DNA of 50,285 bases from an uncultured Clostridia bacterium (GCA_959605945.1 CAUHGY010000006.1:1-50285), one strand, 5' to 3'. Positions 33,892 to 41,493 are shown, numbered from the stretch's first letter. Program-made: numbers and translations. Notes: a model not told the origin generated them from the letters alone.

Positions 33892-34728
33892 TTATTCAGA
33901 GTTGAAATTCTTTTGCCATTTTCCAGGTGTCACGCCTGCAATTTTTTTGAATACTCTATTAAAATAAAATTCATTTGCAAACCCTAAATTATCGGAAATT
34001 TCTTTTATAGATGCGTTTTTATTTGCAAGCAGTTGACGAGCATAAATTATTTTTTTATTTGTTATGTACTTCGTGACGGATATATTAAAAGCTTTGCTAA
34101 ACATTGAGGAAAAATAAGCATCATTATAGCCAAATTTTTCGGCTAGTTGTTTACTTGTGATTTTATTTGTAATATTTTCATTGATATATTTTATTATGGG
34201 AAATAACTTTGTATTTACTGAATTTGGGTGGCTATTTGTGAAAAATTTTGAAAGCAAAAGTGCAAAATATGCCTTTGTTTTTAATTGTGATTGAATATCA
34301 TCTTTATTATAATATTTAAATATTTCCTTAAAATAAAAAACATCATTTTCATTAGCATTAGCACAAAGATCTATTGCATAATACTCAAAGGGATCTATTG
34401 AAGTATTATCTGACTTAAAATGAAGGTAAAAATGAGAGTTGTTAGCGTTTATTTCTGAAGATTGAATTAAAAATGGGGATACTAAATAAAGTTTATTCTT
34501 TTCCATTTTTATTTTAGTGGAATTTGAAAGCTTAAAAGATGCAGTTCCTTCAGTGATTAAGTATATGCGATGATAAGGGAAAATAGGCACTAGCTCTTGC
34601 CACTTTTCTTTTCTTTTAGTTGGATTATCAAGGGATTCATTAGCGGGTGCCTGAAAAACAATATCGTTCTTAATAATGGCAAAACCACCTGTTAGTATTT
34701 GTAATTGATTTAATAATGATTCTTTCAT
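33892..34728 (-). CDS. AraC-family transcriptional regulator
   Basis: The product has 278 residues. Residues about 40-150 resemble a cupin sensing domain (FPYHRIYLITEGTASFKL, KNKLYLVSPF, HFYLHF). Residues about 180-275 are the double helix-turn-helix: ITSKQLAEKFGYNDAYFSSMFSKAF for the first, and SIKEISDNLGFANEFYFNRVFKKIAGVTPGKW for the second with the family signature. It converges on the sugar operon and shares its AT-rich composition, so it may activate that operon in response to a sugar. It could equally have belonged to the rhamnosidase-like gene whose wreck lies beside it. Confidence 0.9.
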   Translation of the reverse strand: MKESLLNQLQILTGGFAIIKNDIVFQAPANESLDNPTKRKEKWQELVPIFPYHRIYLITEGTASFKLSNSTKIKMEKNKLYLVSPFLIQSSEINANNSHFYLHFKSDNTSIDPFEYYAIDLCANANENDVFYFKEIFKYYNKDDIQSQLKTKAYFALLLSKFFTNSHPNSVNTKLFPIIKYINENITNKITSKQLAEKFGYNDAYFSSMFSKAFNISVTKYITNKKIIYARQLLANKNASIKEISDNLGFANEFYFNRVFKKIAGVTPGKWQKNFNSE

Positions 34729-34814
34729 ATTTATATAATATCATAAAATATAAAAAATTCAATAATAATAGGTGGAAAATATAAAAAAATTATATATAAA
34801 TAAGTTTTGACTTG

Positions 34815-35471
34815 TTGTTCAAAAGGTTGCGTGAAGATGGACATATGTTTATAACAGCACCGTGAGACGGGCTTTTGACTATTATATGTTTTACTCTGGT
34901 TAGTTTTCTTATAGTTCGTGAATATACTGAGTATAGTAAAGATAATACTTTGGCGATAGAATTGTGGGATAAATTAACTTTTATTTCGCAACAATTTACT
35001 TCGTTTGTTGATGAAAAAGGATTGCTTGCTAGTTTTGCACGCGATAAGAACATCAGAAATTTTTATGAATGGACATGGTATGTGGAGTTTGTGGGGGCAT
35101 GCTGTTAAAAAGACCAGCATAGAATATCCCGCAGTGTTAAATGTTTTTTATTGTATTGCGATGGAAAGTTATTGCGTTTTAGCAAAAAACCTTGATAAAA
35201 GTGATAATGGTTATAGCAAAAAACTTGAAGAATTAAAGATGAGAATTAGCGAAGTCTGTCGGAGGGAAAGAACTGCTTTACTGCGTGCTACATTGATGGT
35301 GTATTATCTCATTATAATGAACTTACAAATTCAATGATGCTTTATATCGGCGTTGATAGTAGGGAACAACAGGACAAAATTGCTGAAGTATTAAAAGAAG
35401 ACGGCAAGCTTTCGCCTATGACTCTTTTCATGATGATTTATAAATATCAAGCACCTATAGATTATAACTAG
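34815..35471 (+). pseudogene. Decayed rhamnosidase-like six-hairpin glycosidase
   Basis: The product is readable only by changing frame. Frame one reads LFKRLREDGHMFITAP, a TGA, DGLLTIICFTLVSFLIVREY to NFYEW; frame two reads KKTSIEYPAVLNVFYCIAME to EELKMRISEV; frame three reads EGKNCFTACYIDGVLSHYNE, MMLYIGVDSREQQDKIAEVL and MTLFMMIYKYQAP. That order matches the helical barrel of alpha-L-rhamnosidase-like proteins (REYTEYSKD.., CFTACYIDG, the helix ending in SMMLYIG). There is one nonsense codon and at least two frameshifts, and both ends are missing. Confidence 0.6.
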
Positions 35472-35478
35472 ATTAACA

Positions 35479-35631
35479 TTATATAATAGTTCTATATATA
35501 AAGAACCAAATGGCGAACTAATTAGACCAGGATACATAACCGACCATTTTAGAAATTATGTTATGAAAAAGTATAATCTTAGAAATATTCTTAAGTTTAT
35601 GTGTAATTTAATAAAAAAGCCGAGATTGTGA
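35479..35631 (+). pseudogene. Tyrosine recombinase fragment
   Basis: The frame reads YKEPNGELIRPGYITDHFRN and then KKYNLRNI, the segment just before the HxLRH box of phage/ICE integrases (G-x-x-I-x-P-x-Y-x-x-x-H-F). The catalytic Arg-His-Arg-Tyr part is absent. It lies between the decayed glycosidase and the conjugative-element gene block. Confidence 0.5.
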
Positions 35632-35652
35632 ATAAAAAACAATCTCGGCTTT
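35616..35652. terminator. Strong bidirectional terminator
   Basis: A 14-bp perfect stem (AAAGCCGAGATTGT, 35616-35629, and complement 35639-35652). On the minus strand it is followed by TTTTTTATT and closes the operon that ends at 35661. Confidence 0.8.
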
Positions 35653-35660
35653 GATATTTT

Positions 35661-35942
35661 TTATGTTATTGTATAAGATTTTCCCCCAACGGTTATTTGT
35701 TTACCGTCCTTTATAGGTCGTCCTTGCGACTCGGCTCGCAGTATTATTCTGCTAGTTTGTTCTGTGACTTTTGGTATATTACCATCGTTAAAGAACTTTT
35801 CATTTTCAATGGCTATTATTGAAAAGCCTTTATCTACCAACATTGAGCTAAATTGCCATAGTTCGTTGAACGCTCCGTAAGAGTCCATTATAATTGAGTA
35901 ATCTTGTTCTTTGTTATAAGCTGTAATTCTAAAATAGTTCAT
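35661..35942 (-). CDS. Small conserved-type protein of the conjugative-element block
   Basis: The product has 93 residues from the ATG at 35942, which has AGGAG about 8 nt upstream; the frame extends 9 codons further without a site. MNYFRITAYNKEQDYSIIMD starts an alpha/beta domain with FNELWQFSSMLVDKGFSIIA. It resembles small accessory proteins of Firmicutes integrative elements, but I do not recognise a function. It is the last gene of the minus-strand operon. Confidence 0.65.
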   Translation of the reverse strand: MNYFRITAYNKEQDYSIIMDSYGAFNELWQFSSMLVDKGFSIIAIENEKFFNDGNIPKVTEQTSRIILRAESQGRPIKDGKQITVGGKSYTIT

Positions 35943-35956
35943 AATTTTGTCTCCTT

Positions 35957-36589
35957 TTATTCTTCCCAACCTTGTTCTTTAAATATAGGTGTTAATTCGG
36001 TATAAAATGGCACCAAGTCATCTTGAATTGATATTTTATCAAAAGCCCACGTTCCTACTAAGTCTGTCGTAGAATCTTCGGTAGGGTAGCGATAATCTCC
36101 ACCACCTAAATCATTTCCAATACAGGTTAATAGTGGTAGTGGGTGAATGCACCATTCAAAGCTATCATATTTAGATTTCATAGCATTAGTTTTGAAATAT
36201 TTTGTGCAGTCTATGTAAAGCTCTTTTGTATGGTTTACAAGGAATTTGTCATTAAGTGTAAATTCAGTTGTGTTAATAGCTTTCTTTTTAGATTTTTCAC
36301 CCCAACAACGATTGTGATATTTGCAAATATCGTTGTAGGTTAAACCATTAAAAGTTTCGCCTTTTTGAATAAAATCAGTAGCATAGTCGCCCATCCAAAT
36401 TATTTGAACGGGTTTGTCTGCATAATAGATTTTTTCGGTTATAGCATTAACCATTGGGTTAAGCCACCAAGAGTGTTCCATAAGTTTAGCTAACGTGTAT
36501 TCTCTTTCTCCATTTACAATTAAATCTCTATTGTAAACGACTGTGTTTTTGTTTTCTTCTTTCATTAAAATATTGTAATATTGTCCCAT
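35957..36589 (-). CDS. Hypothetical protein of the conjugative-element block
   Basis: The product has 210 residues with AAGGAG upstream of the ATG. It begins MGQYYNILMKEENKNTVVYN and is rich in Trp and Tyr (HSWWLNPMVNAITEKIYY, IIWMGDYATDF); no signal peptide or membrane helix. Small acidic/aromatic proteins of this look are common in plasmid and ICE accessory operons. No catalytic motif is visible. Confidence 0.65.
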   Translation of the reverse strand: MGQYYNILMKEENKNTVVYNRDLIVNGEREYTLAKLMEHSWWLNPMVNAITEKIYYADKPVQIIWMGDYATDFIQKGETFNGLTYNDICKYHNRCWGEKSKKKAINTTEFTLNDKFLVNHTKELYIDCTKYFKTNAMKSKYDSFEWCIHPLPLLTCIGNDLGGGDYRYPTEDSTTDLVGTWAFDKISIQDDLVPFYTELTPIFKEQGWEE

Positions 36590-36605
36590 AATTTTTAATC
36601 TCCTT

Positions 36606-37592
36606 TTATGCGGCTATTTGTTTTAATTGTTTGTTTGCAAACGGTAGCCATTGTTTTTCTAAAAATCTTTTAACGCTATCGTTTGGTGATGAGTTGTGTT
36701 CTCCGTGACTTTGTAATATTTTTCTTTGTTCGGGAGAGTATTCGATAGTTATATAAGGCGTATTTGGTTTAGATTTTTCTCTAACAAAAAATATAAGAGA
36801 TTGCTCTTTAACAAACTTTTGGTCGTAACCCATTCTACCAACGCAATGGTGTAATTTTTCACCTTCTCTTGTTAGTTCTGCTGGGCTTTTAGCAATTACT
36901 ATTATGTAGTTGCCTTTTATATAGTCTTGTAACGGCATATATTTTTTAGCAATCTTTTCAAATTTCTTGTATAACGCCTTGCGTTCTTTTTCATCTTGTT
37001 TTGCCTTTTCAGAATTATATTCGTCAATTCTAATATCATGCCAACGATGAAAATCTTTAGGGTAACGGTTTTTATCCAGCGTCATATCAATGTTTAGAAA
37101 TCTGCAAGCCCTTAAATAGTCTAAGTAGTTTCTACAATTAGTTTCTTGTTTTTTGATATATAGTAAGAACTTGTCTATTTCACCTTTGAACAATTCTTTT
37201 AACGGCTGGTTGTCTTTATCTACGTTAAAATATTTAAGTTGAGTTTCAAGCATTTGAGTTTCTTGTAAAGGTCGGTTTGTTTTATATGCCTTTAACAATG
37301 TAGAAGCATAATAATAGTGTTCTCTAATTTCATTTCTATGTTGAGCAAGCCATTTTCTAAACTTTTTATCTTTGCGAACATTTCTTAAAATGGTTTTACT
37401 TCTACAAAAAGAATTTAATCCCATTTTGAGCATATATTCAGCCTCTGGAAATTGCTTATAGATTTTTAAGTATTTGAACAAATCGTATGTTCTGTATAAA
37501 TGATAAGCACTATACTTAAATTCAGGGAATTTGTCTATATAGTTTTCATTGACAATAGGGCAGTAGATGTTGAAGTATTTATCATCTTGCAA
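36606..37592 (-). CDS. PcfJ-like protein
   Basis: The product has 328 residues. The PcfJ core reads GNYIIVIAKSPAELTREGEK, then LHHCVGRMGYDQKF (from residue 247), IFFVREKSKPNTPYITIEY and ILQSHGEHNSSPNDSVKRFL at the end. PcfJ comes from the transfer region of enterococcal plasmid pCF10 and is widespread in Firmicutes conjugative elements; its activity is not established. The apparent start is TTG at 37592, overlapping the stop of the upstream gene by 11 bases, so translation is probably coupled; the next ATG would remove about 53 residues. Confidence 0.8.
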   Translation of the reverse strand: MQDDKYFNIYCPIVNENYIDKFPEFKYSAYHLYRTYDLFKYLKIYKQFPEAEYMLKMGLNSFCRSKTILRNVRKDKKFRKWLAQHRNEIREHYYYASTLLKAYKTNRPLQETQMLETQLKYFNVDKDNQPLKELFKGEIDKFLLYIKKQETNCRNYLDYLRACRFLNIDMTLDKNRYPKDFHRWHDIRIDEYNSEKAKQDEKERKALYKKFEKIAKKYMPLQDYIKGNYIIVIAKSPAELTREGEKLHHCVGRMGYDQKFVKEQSLIFFVREKSKPNTPYITIEYSPEQRKILQSHGEHNSSPNDSVKRFLEKQWLPFANKQLKQIAA

Positions 37593-37914
37593 ATCCCATA
37601 TTTTCCCACCAGTTTTTAACTCTGGCTAGTCCTTGTTCATACCAACCAGTTTTGTGTCCAGCAATCATATAGCAAACTATATCTTTAATGTAACAATCCT
37701 TTGAGTCGATGCCGTGAACTATTACTTGTTTGCAATACCATTTTTTATAGTGGTTTCTAACAGCAACGGTTATTTTACAAAGTTCGCCATCGTTTTTAGT
37801 TAGATAATCGTAATATCTTGTAACTCCATTTTGAGCAGGATAATCGTGTTTATCCCTTTTTTTAATTAGTTCAATAATATATTTAGGTATAGGTTTTATT
37901 TTTTCTATCTTCAT
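37582..37914 (-). CDS. Hypothetical protein between PcfJ- and PcfK-like genes
   Basis: The product has 110 residues. It is basic, with RYYDYLTKNDGELCKITVAV, HYKKWYCKQVIVHGID and a C-terminal ARVKNWWENMGFAR. It overlaps the PcfK-like gene by 4 bases (ATGA) and the PcfJ-like gene by 11, so the three form one translation unit. No known domain recognised. Confidence 0.7.
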   Translation of the reverse strand: MKIEKIKPIPKYIIELIKKRDKHDYPAQNGVTRYYDYLTKNDGELCKITVAVRNHYKKWYCKQVIVHGIDSKDCYIKDIVCYMIAGHKTGWYEQGLARVKNWWENMGFAR

Positions 37915-38858
37915 AATAGTATCTCCATATCGTTTCCAAAGATTTTAAGCAAGTCGTTGATTATAGCGTTAGAAGATTCGCTATTAGCAATTTCGCCCGT
38001 TTCCATATCAAAGGTGTAAGGTTTTTTATCGCAAGTATAGATGGTTATATTGTTGTTATCGTATATAACTAACTCTGAAAATTTAGCAATTTTTTCAAAG
38101 TAATTTTCTCTTGCGTGAAATGGGAAACCGACCATTGAAACACGTTCTTTAAGCCCGAAATCTCTACCTGTAAGCGTTAGTTCTAATTCGTTTGAAACCT
38201 TTATTGCTCCATCGCCAAAGACTTCGTAAAAGTCGCCTAAACGGTAAGCAATAATTGAATACGGATATTGTTTTTGTAGTTCAAAATACTTTGTGTAAAT
38301 AGGATTAGTTGATTTTTCTTCCTTAATTTCTTCTCTTTCAAGTTCTTCAAAAGCATCTTGAATATCTTCGGTAGTAGGTTCATCGTTATCTTCAATAGGT
38401 GTTTGAATTTCTTCTTGTTTAGGTTCTTCCTTTTTAGGAGATAACATATCAAAGAAAGACATTTGAGGTTCAGGCTTTTTAACGGGTGGAGTATAAGTAG
38501 TTGTAGGTGTAACAGTTGGCTTTGATGTCTTTTTAACAATAGGCTTATATTCCGTTCCATCTTCGTTATATAGCGTTCCTAAAATGCTGTCTTCTTCAAA
38601 GTAGTGCATTACCCAACCATAGACAACTTTTTCTTCTATCATTGCACTATTGGCACCTTTTTCAGCTTGTTTTCTAGCTTCTTCAGTAGCATATTTGAAA
38701 AAGCCGGATAAGTTCTTTTTGCTTAGGAGCGTTTTTCCGTCTTTTTCTGTTTTAATGCCGTTGTTAATTTTTTCTGCAAGCGTTTCGCTTACGTTGTTTT
38801 CTAAATATTGCTTAATAATTTCTTCTTGGCGATTTGTAGTCGTTAAATTTAATGTCAT
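37911..38858 (-). CDS. PcfK-like protein fused to a MutS domain I
   Basis: The product has 315 residues with AGGAGG upstream of the ATG. Residues 1-105 match PcfK-like proteins: NNVSETLAEKINNGI, GKTLLSKKNLSGFFKYATEE, VVYGWVMHYFEEDSILGTLY. A Pro/Thr/Glu-rich linker (110-185) follows. Residues 186-270 are a MutS N-terminal mismatch-recognition domain: YTKYFELQKQYPYSIIAYRL, GDFYEVF with the Phe-x-Glu reader pair Phe210/Glu212 kept, ELTLTGRDFG and VSMVGFPFHARENY. No ATPase part of MutS is present. Such MutS-I pieces occur in multi-domain proteins of phages and conjugative elements, where a role in protecting or sensing DNA has been proposed. Confidence 0.82.
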   Translation of the reverse strand: MTLNLTTTNRQEEIIKQYLENNVSETLAEKINNGIKTEKDGKTLLSKKNLSGFFKYATEEARKQAEKGANSAMIEEKVVYGWVMHYFEEDSILGTLYNEDGTEYKPIVKKTSKPTVTPTTTYTPPVKKPEPQMSFFDMLSPKKEEPKQEEIQTPIEDNDEPTTEDIQDAFEELEREEIKEEKSTNPIYTKYFELQKQYPYSIIAYRLGDFYEVFGDGAIKVSNELELTLTGRDFGLKERVSMVGFPFHARENYFEKIAKFSELVIYDNNNITIYTCDKKPYTFDMETGEIANSESSNAIINDLLKIFGNDMEILL

Positions 38859-38890
38859 ATTTAATCCTCCTTGTTTTTGTTTATAAAATT

Positions 38891-38916
38891 AAAAAAGCCC
38901 TCTCTATCTAGAAAGG
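38891..38916 (-). terminator. Terminator between the two minus-strand gene groups
   Basis: On the minus strand CCTTTCTA and a TAGAGAGG arm pair over a short loop, followed by GCTTTTTTAATTTT. Some read-through is needed if the PcfK-like gene has no promoter of its own; I see none in the short gap. Confidence 0.55.
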
Positions 38917-38947
38917 AACTTCACGCCAAATGCCGTCGTGTATTTCT

Positions 38948-39091
38948 TTAATTCGGTGGATAACGTTTATAAAAGTTAATCATACTGATAGCGTCTTTAT
39001 AGTTTCGTGTCTTAAAATGTCTTATGTATTGATTAGAGCCTTGCTCCTTGTAACATACTTTATAGCCAGCTTTGACTAAATGCGTTTTCAC
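38948..39091 (-). CDS. Small ORF (47 residues), probably a frameshifted gene
   Basis: GTG at 39091 follows GAGG by 8 nt and overlaps the end of the upstream gene by 32 bases. The product reads MKTHLVKAGYKVCYKEQGSN, then YIRHFKTRNYKDAISMINFY and KRYPPN. Just before the stop the next frame continues RIKEIHDGIWREVPF to a stop at 38908, which looks like the natural C-terminus, so one base appears lost near 38955. Function unknown. Confidence 0.5.
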   Translation of the reverse strand: MKTHLVKAGYKVCYKEQGSNQYIRHFKTRNYKDAISMINFYKRYPPN

Positions 39092-39461
39092 AATAGTAAC
39101 CTCGCTCAAATAGTTGTTTTATAGCAAAAGAAAGTAATGGTAGAGAAGCGTAGCAATTTCCACCACCACGGTAATCTTTTTGATGAGAAGCAGTTCTTAC
39201 TAGAATATGCTTGTACCATTCGTTTTGCCAAAATCTAACGTCGCTAATAGAGAAATAAACGTATTTATCTTCATGTTTGAAAAAAGCTGAGAACTCGTAG
39301 TGGTTTTTACCAACGTTTACAAGTTCCCAGCCATTTTCTTTTGCTATTGATTTTAAGTAGTTAATATATTTTCGTTCAAAACTTTTGTAATCATCTCCAG
39401 TGTAGCCACCAGAAGAAAATTCGTAATCTAAATATTTTTTCATATCTGATAATGTAGCCAT
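39060..39461 (-). CDS. Hypothetical protein of the conjugative-element block
   Basis: The product has 133 residues with AAGGAG upstream. It starts MATLSDMKKYLDYEFSSGGY and contains NVGKNHYEFSAFFKHEDKYV and RTASHQKDYRGGGNCYASLP, a soluble alpha/beta pattern. The family looks like one repeatedly found in Firmicutes ICE accessory regions; I do not recognise a function. The stop of the next upstream gene is 2 nt before its ATG. Confidence 0.65.
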   Translation of the reverse strand: MATLSDMKKYLDYEFSSGGYTGDDYKSFERKYINYLKSIAKENGWELVNVGKNHYEFSAFFKHEDKYVYFSISDVRFWQNEWYKHILVRTASHQKDYRGGGNCYASLPLLSFAIKQLFERGYYCENAFSQSWL

Positions 39462-39463
39462 TT

Positions 39464-39673
39464 TTAATTCTCCTTTATAATTCCGTCTTTGTCATCAGCA
39501 TAAAATTGATTTGTAAATGGGTTGAAAATTGTAGTACATTTTATATCTCCATATTGAACAATATACGAGTTTTGAATAACGTGTCCAAAAAGGCTTTCTG
39601 GATATAATACAGTTATTTCTTTCATTTCGCCGTTTAGCGAATGAATATGAGCTTGTGTCTTAAAAGATTTCAT
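39464..39673 (-). CDS. Small hypothetical protein
   Basis: The product has 69 residues with a TAAGGAG site. It is a compact beta-rich protein (AHIHSLNGEMKEITVLYPES, IKCTTIFNPFTNQFYADD). No recognised domain. Part of the minus-strand operon. Confidence 0.55.
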   Translation of the reverse strand: MKSFKTQAHIHSLNGEMKEITVLYPESLFGHVIQNSYIVQYGDIKCTTIFNPFTNQFYADDKDGIIKEN

Positions 39674-39753
39674 TGTTAATCTCCTTATTTAATTTCTAAT
39701 TTTCTTAAATGTATTATTGAGTGGAACATATAATATTCGTCCATTGTAAAGTG

Positions 39754-39993
39754 TCAAGATAAATCTTCTTGTTTAGTTCGGTCACCAAATTCTTCAAACG
39801 TATAGCCTTTAACAATAGTGCCGTTGGGATTTATTGCATCTGCAACCCAAGACATACCATCAGTTTTTTCGTTGGCTATAATTTCGTCATAGCGTTTTAA
39901 TGCTTTTTCATAAGTTGAAAAAAGTTCGGTTTCAACGTCGCAACCATCTTCAACGCTCCAATCGAACTCTACCATGTAAACATATTTTTTCAT
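39754..39993 (-). CDS. Small hypothetical protein
   Basis: The product has 79 residues from the ATG at 39993, which has GGAG 8 nt upstream; the frame runs 7 codons further without a site. MKKYVYMVEFDWSVEDGCDV and FSTYEKALKRYDEIIANEKT suggest a small alpha/beta protein similar to others in plasmid accessory operons. Its 5' end lies inside the 3' end of the ArdA-like gene. Confidence 0.6.
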   Translation of the reverse strand: MKKYVYMVEFDWSVEDGCDVETELFSTYEKALKRYDEIIANEKTDGMSWVADAINPNGTIVKGYTFEEFGDRTKQEDLS

Positions 39994-40414
39994 AATAAAT
40001 TCTCCAAAGTCCATTTAATATTTTGTTGAGCACGAGTACTTCATCCCAACGATGTCCTTTATCACGTACAAGGTCAAAAAATGAGTCTGCACCCATTACG
40101 TCTATGTACGCTTTCATTGTTTTAAAGGCATATCCATCGTTTAGCACGTTAGAATCGTTTAATAATTCAAATAACGTTTTCGGATGCATATAATCCCAAT
40201 TTGTACTGCTGGGGAAATTTTCAATATCTTGAATAAATAGTTCCTCGTCAATACCGTTTAGCTTAAAGCCTTGCTTGGTTAATTCTTCTTCGATTTCTTC
40301 CCAATCGGAATAGTCGGATAAGTCTAACCATTTAGAGCCTAAAGCCCTTTCGTTGCATTCATTGTAAGAACCCCAAGAGCCTATTACAATGTTTATTGAG
40401 TTGTTGTGTTGCAT
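39950..40414 (-). CDS. ArdA-like antirestriction protein
   Basis: The product has 154 residues. INIVIGSWGSYNECNERALG, SKWLDLSDYSDWEEIEEELT and DEELFIQDIENFP are the N-terminal ArdA pattern (G-x-Y-N-E-x-x-L-G-x-W-x-D-L ... E-E-x-F-I-x-D). ArdA proteins are acidic DNA mimics that block type I restriction enzymes when a conjugative element enters a new host. The last 30 residues (NGLWRIYYEKICLHGRVRLE) run through the ribosome site and start of the next gene, so the natural C-terminus may have been lost through a frameshift near 40020. Confidence 0.72.
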   Translation of the reverse strand: MQHNNSINIVIGSWGSYNECNERALGSKWLDLSDYSDWEEIEEELTKQGFKLNGIDEELFIQDIENFPSSTNWDYMHPKTLFELLNDSNVLNDGYAFKTMKAYIDVMGADSFFDLVRDKGHRWDEVLVLNKILNGLWRIYYEKICLHGRVRLER

Positions 40415-40426
40415 AAAAGCACCTCC

Positions 40427-40669
40427 TTAAATAAATTGTTCTAAATATATTTTTTCAAAGCAAGGTCCGTATTCAAAGAACACGTCGCTGTCTTCGTCAA
40501 CCATAAGTTCAAAAGTTTTCATAGTAAGTTTTCCTTGATGGCTAACCATAACGGTTATATTGTCGTTCTCAGCATCAACCTGAATAATGTCAAAATATAC
40601 ATAAGTTTCGCCATCGTAATAATCGTTTTGTAAGTTCCTATAATCTTTGTTTTCTATAACGTTAATCAT
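40427..40669 (-). CDS. Small acidic hypothetical protein
   Basis: The product has 80 residues with TAAGGAG upstream. It is acidic and beta-rich (YVYFDIIQVDAENDNITVMV, KTFELMVDEDSDVFFEYGP). Acidic small proteins next to ArdA can also be anti-restriction or anti-defence factors, but nothing here proves it. Confidence 0.6.
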   Translation of the reverse strand: MINVIENKDYRNLQNDYYDGETYVYFDIIQVDAENDNITVMVSHQGKLTMKTFELMVDEDSDVFFEYGPCFEKIYLEQFI

Positions 40670-40680
40670 TTTTAATCTCC

Positions 40681-40980
40681 TTATTTTCCGTAATAATGTT
40701 GATATTCACGTTGTTCAAATTTGCTAATTTTCCTATCGGGCATGTATGTTTCGTGTTGGTTGTAACCATATCTGATACCGTCGTACATACCAAAGTAATA
40801 ATCAATTTGAGATTGTCTTAAAGGTTCACCGTTTTTGTAACCAGTATCCGTATACTGATTGCAACGTTCCATTACTCGTTCGTTATATTTGTCCGAGTAA
40901 TAACCCTTGAGAGAGTTCTCATTGTAGATTTCAAAACCTTTTTTGAAACCTTGTTTGTAGCTAAAGCTGTTTTTGTTCAT
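40681..40980 (-). CDS. Hypothetical protein, first gene of the conjugative-element block
   Basis: The product has 99 residues from the ATG at 40980, which has AAGGAGT about 11 nt upstream; the longer frame adds 34 codons with no site. MNKNSFSYKQGFKKGFEIYN, RVMERCNQYTDTGYKNGEPL and YYFGMYDGIRYGYNQHETYM are Tyr/Asn-rich. No domain recognised. Confidence 0.6.
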   Translation of the reverse strand: MNKNSFSYKQGFKKGFEIYNENSLKGYYSDKYNERVMERCNQYTDTGYKNGEPLRQSQIDYYFGMYDGIRYGYNQHETYMPDRKISKFEQREYQHYYGK

Positions 40981-41098
40981 AAAATTTTTTACTCCTTGTT
41001 TTATTTTTTTCTTTCGACGGGCTAGACTAACTACACTACGAAAATGATGGTAAAATATTTGAAGTTTTGGTGAGACAGACAAGGAAAAAGGGGACCGA

Positions 41099-41165
41099 CG
41101 AAATAACTTTTTATTTAAAAGTAAAAAAGCCAGCCTATAATAGACTGACTAAAAAAGTTATTTCG
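41099..41165 (-). promoter_or_regulatory. Terminator hairpin nested in a 14-bp inverted repeat, upstream of the minus-strand operon
   Basis: Outer arms CGAAATAACTTTTT (41099-41112) and its complement (41152-41165) enclose 39 nt. Inside, on the minus strand, AGTCAGTCT-ATTAT-AGGCTGGCT pairs throughout if G-U pairs are allowed and is followed by TTTTTT. All pairing works only on the minus-strand RNA, so it acts in that direction: an attenuator in the operon leader or the terminator of an older upstream gene. Confidence 0.55.
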
Positions 41166-41322
41166 CCTTGACTGACTCGCTGTGGTGTAGTAAGCTAAAG
41201 ACCTAGAAAGAAAACATGGAGTATATTTGCGTAAAAAATTTTTGTTATTTATATCAATAATAATGGATTAAGTTGTTTTGATATTTTATCACTAATAAGA
41301 TATTTATAAATTTTTTATAAAG
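41166..41322. other. AT-rich noncoding stretch
   Basis: No gene and no convincing promoter seen between the nested hairpin and the next terminator. Confidence 0.4.
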
Positions 41323-41356
41323 AAAAAAGGACCTACAAGAGTGTTTTGTAAGCCCT
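41323..41356 (-). terminator. Minus-strand terminator
   Basis: On the minus strand GGGCTTACAA and TTGTAGGTCC pair with two G-U pairs over a 7-nt loop, followed by TTTTTTC. Confidence 0.65.
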
Positions 41357-41367
41357 TAATTTTATTT

Positions 41368-41493
41368 TTATTTAGACCAAATTCCTTTGTTTCGTTTTAG
41401 AGTTTTCCAATAATCAGAACGCCTTTGTTCTATTATTTGTGTAGGAAAAATGATACCTGCAACACCCTTATAACAAAAATAAAACAACCACAT
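41368..41493 (-). other. Short remnant ORF downstream of tRNA-Ala
   Basis: A 41-codon minus-strand frame ends GIIFPTQIIEQRRSDYWKTL, KRNKGIWSK, directly before a terminator. The composition looks like the tail of a real protein, but there is no ribosome site and its start lies inside the tRNA terminator. Probably the C-terminal end of a gene truncated by insertion; identity unknown. Confidence 0.3.
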
